Assembly: GCA_020435085.1 (NCBI GenBank)
Contig: JAGRAB010000033.1
Coordinates: 1-7,350, forward strand
Reading direction: 5' to 3'
Length of the DNA: 7,350 nucleotides
DNA from: Bdellovibrionales bacterium
GTDB lineage: Bacteria > Bdellovibrionota > Bdellovibrionia > Bdellovibrionales > UBA1609
Each line of letters opens with the position of its first letter. Position 1 is the first letter of the stretch. A program made the translations under genes and the position numbers. The notes under the pieces were generated by a model. That model was not told where the DNA came from and made no database searches. It saw nothing but the letters and a program-made list of their open reading frames with translations. Below are positions 5,455-7,350 of the stretch, in pieces.

Positions 5455-7349
5455 GAGCGGACCTCTTTTGGGAGAAAAAATGAATTTTGTTTTTCTTTAT
5501 TTTCATCAATATTTTGACGTTGAGTCAACTCTCGTAACTTTCGAGTGCCCCAGAGCGACGAAAGTAAAACAGTAATAGATGAAATAGGCATAAGAATAGC
5601 TGCCACAAGAGGGTTTACGTAACCAGCAAGGGCTGCAATGCCAAAAATCGTGTTATAAACAATAGAGAGAATTAAGTTACTTTTAATCACTTTGTATGTT
5701 TCTTGAGCAATCATAAGAGCGGGAGCTAAGAGTTGAATACCTGCTGAGGTAAGGTAAATATCAGAAGCCGCCAAGCTGGCTTTCATACTTCCATGGACCG
5801 AGACTCCAACATCACTTGCAGCAAGGGCCACGGAGTCATTCACCCCATCCCCCACCATCATGGTGTTTTGCAAGCTCTTAACAAATTGATTTTTTTCTTC
5901 AGGGGACTTTGATGAAAAAATATGTGACTCAGGAATATCCAGAACTTTTCCAATCGACAATGCCGGCCCTGAAAGATCACCAGTAAGAAGATAAACCTCC
6001 ATACTTAAAGCTTTTAGTTGCTCGATGGAAGCTTTTGTATAGGTACGAACTTCATCAGCAAACTCAATTTGAGCAAGGGACTTGCCGTCTTTTAAAATAT
6101 CTACTTTTGTACCTAGGTTTTCCGAAGCATAATTTTTGTCTAAACTTTTTCGACAACTATAGTGGTGGCCATCAATCAGGCCTTCAACTCCACCTTCGGG
6201 GATCTCTTTATAGTTTTCAACAGTCATTAACTGAGTTGGTTGAGGCAGCATCTCGCGAAGGGCAAATGCAACAGGATGGTGTGATTTTTGTTCTAAAGAA
6301 AAAATGGCAATTTGGTCTTCATTGGAAAGGTGATTGAGGGTTCCTGTAGTGGGGCGTAAGTGACCAAATGTCAAAGTGCCAGTTTTATCTAAGATAACGT
6401 TTTTTACCTTTTGTAGTTTCTCTAAGGAGTTGGCATTTTTAATAATAATTCCAAGTTGTGCCGCTTTCATAAGACCAAGTCCCTGAGTGAGAGGGGTTGC
6501 TAGGGCTAAAGCGCAGGGACAGGCTAAAATAATTAAAGCTAAGGAGCGGCTAATGGCTTCAGTGGGATCAACAAATGAGTATCCAATAAAAAATAAAATA
6601 CCAGCCGTTAAAATAGAAAATGTAAAGTAACGAGCAGCTCGATCTGTTAAAGCGATGAGTGGCGTCTTGACCAAAAGTTCTTTTTCCATGGATTGGAAAA
6701 TTTGCCCCATACGAGTGTCGTTACCGATAGCTTCAACTTTAATAATGGTAGATTCACTCAACCATGTAGTGCCTGCAAAGACGTTTTCGCCGATACGTTT
6801 TTTTTCAGCTCGTGCTTCACCAGTGAGGATTGCAGAGTTAACATAACCATCAACGGAGTGAAGAGTTCCATCAACAGGAATCACTTCGTTTTGTTGAACA
6901 TAAACAAGATCTCCGGTTTTCAAATCAGAAACCTTTTTATAAAGTTGTTGTCCATTTTCGATGACAATCACGATTTCTTGAGAAATAAAAGATTTTAAAA
7001 ATTCAGGGGAGAGATATTTTTTATGGAGTTGGCTTAAAAAGTATCGACTCGAAAGAAGCAGAAAAACAAGAAGAGAAAGGGAATCAAAGTAGAGATCTCC
7101 ATGACCTTGAAAAAGGTGATAGTAGCCAATGCTTCCTCCTCCGATAATGGCAAGAGCAATTGGTAAGTCAATAGAGATAGATCGTTGACGAATATCAGCC
7201 AACGCTGTGAAGTAAAAAGGGATGGCTGAATAAAGGAGAATAGGTAAAAATAAAATCCCCATCAAGAGATCAAAAAAATGACCAAAGAGAGACTCTGTCG
7301 CACCAGCGTATTGGGAGACATCAAGAAGCATGATATTGCCAGCACAAAC
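5451..7349 (-). CDS. ccoI: CcoI/FixI copper-translocating P-type (P1B) ATPase, N-terminus outside window
   Basis: The last ~632 residues are visible. The frame is open through the ATG at 7331 to the window edge, and the codons before it read VCAGNIM, which belongs to the first membrane helix region of CcoI-type pumps. The start is therefore upstream, and the metal-binding N-terminal domain is not seen. Numbering from the methionine at 7331, the P1B motifs occur in order: IDLPIALA (54-61), actuator TGEA (170-173, where many members have TGES), metal-site CPC (271-273), phosphorylation DKTGT (D315), SHHP (350-353), TGD (450-452), GDGVND (494-499), and a terminal membrane pair with YN (559-560) and MPISS (581-585) typical of Cu(I) pumps. 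CcoI exports copper across the inner membrane for the CuB site of CcoN. Its position directly upstream of ccoS and ccoNO favours CcoI over a detoxifying CopA. The stop overlaps the ccoS start as GTGA. Confidence 0.93.
   Translation of the reverse strand, partial: VCAGNIMLLDVSQYAGATESLFGHFFDLLMGILFLPILLYSAIPFYFTALADIRQRSISIDLPIALAIIGGGSIGYYHLFQGHGDLYFDSLSLLVFLLLSSRYFLSQLHKKYLSPEFLKSFISQEIVIVIENGQQLYKKVSDLKTGDLVYVQQNEVIPVDGTLHSVDGYVNSAILTGEARAEKKRIGENVFAGTTWLSESTIIKVEAIGNDTRMGQIFQSMEKELLVKTPLIALTDRAARYFTFSILTAGILFFIGYSFVDPTEAISRSLALIILACPCALALATPLTQGLGLMKAAQLGIIIKNANSLEKLQKVKNVILDKTGTLTFGHLRPTTGTLNHLSNEDQIAIFSLEQKSHHPVAFALREMLPQPTQLMTVENYKEIPEGGVEGLIDGHHYSCRKSLDKNYASENLGTKVDILKDGKSLAQIEFADEVRTYTKASIEQLKALSMEVYLLTGDLSGPALSIGKVLDIPESHIFSSKSPEEKNQFVKSLQNTMMVGDGVNDSVALAASDVGVSVHGSMKASLAASDIYLTSAGIQLLAPALMIAQETYKVIKSNLILSIVYNTIFGIAALAGYVNPLVAAILMPISSITVLLSSLWGTRKLRELTQRQNIDENKEKQNSFFLPKEVRS
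5461..5466 (-). promoter_or_regulatory. Shine-Dalgarno site for ccoS (GTG start)
   Basis: AGAGGT on the minus strand lies 6 nt before the GTG at 5454, within the end of ccoI. Together with the CcoS N-terminal pattern it supports GTG as the start codon. Confidence 0.6.
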
Positions 7350-7350
7350 C

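Noticed and set aside
6035..6337. 100-codon plus-strand frame opposite ccoI (others at 6655-6846 and 6693-6998)
   Set aside because: They are antisense to well-conserved P-type ATPase domains, have no convincing ribosome binding site, and show no recognisable product.
1..7350. Search for CRISPR arrays, tRNA or rRNA genes, insertion sequences, riboswitches or a hidden novel system
   Set aside because: Nearly every base is accounted for by seven genes of recognisable families. I saw no spaced repeats, transposase, terminal repeats or RNA-like structure. Apart from the unusual cbb3 operon features, nothing supports an undescribed system.

Overview
The window is almost entirely a tightly packed minus-strand operon for a cbb3-type (C-family) haem-copper cytochrome c oxidase and its assembly factors. 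The last ~290 codons of an unrelated plus-strand AAA ATPase gene lie at the left edge. In the direction of transcription (right to left) the order is ccoI (copper P-type ATPase, cut by the right edge), ccoS, a fused ccoN-ccoO, ccoQ, ccoP and ccoG.

The genes from ccoI to ccoP overlap their neighbours by 4, 8, 4 and 14 nt. ccoG follows ccoP after only 15 nt, so the set is very likely one translationally coupled transcript. Its promoter must lie beyond base 7350. ccoQ (59 codons) is short and is read from the gap between ccoNO and ccoP. Three starts were set by Shine-Dalgarno positions and family N-termini: ccoNO at 5234, ccoP at 2924, and ccoS from a GTG at 5454.

The products fit together as follows. 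CcoN (haem b, haem b3, CuB) with CcoO and CcoP (c-type haems) forms the oxidase that reduces O2 to water under low oxygen. CcoQ is the small accessory membrane subunit. CcoI and CcoG supply and handle copper, and CcoS is needed for cofactor insertion. Three departures from the textbook proteobacterial ccoNOQP-ccoGHIS arrangement stand out: CcoN and CcoO are one polypeptide, CcoP carries a single CxxCH haem site instead of two, and no ccoH is present although the operon visibly ends after ccoG.

The organism is a moderately AT-rich Gram-negative-type bacterium capable of microaerobic respiration. The ccoI-S-NO-Q-P-G order with fused ccoNO resembles Bacteroidota and also Bdellovibrio/Bacteriovorax-like bacteria. 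The clear GGAGG-type ribosome binding sites argue against Bacteroidota, which mostly lack them, so a Bdellovibrionota-like lineage is my preferred but unproven guess. I see no evidence of a novel defence, mobile or RNA system, and no unexplained gene-free stretch longer than about 20 bases.
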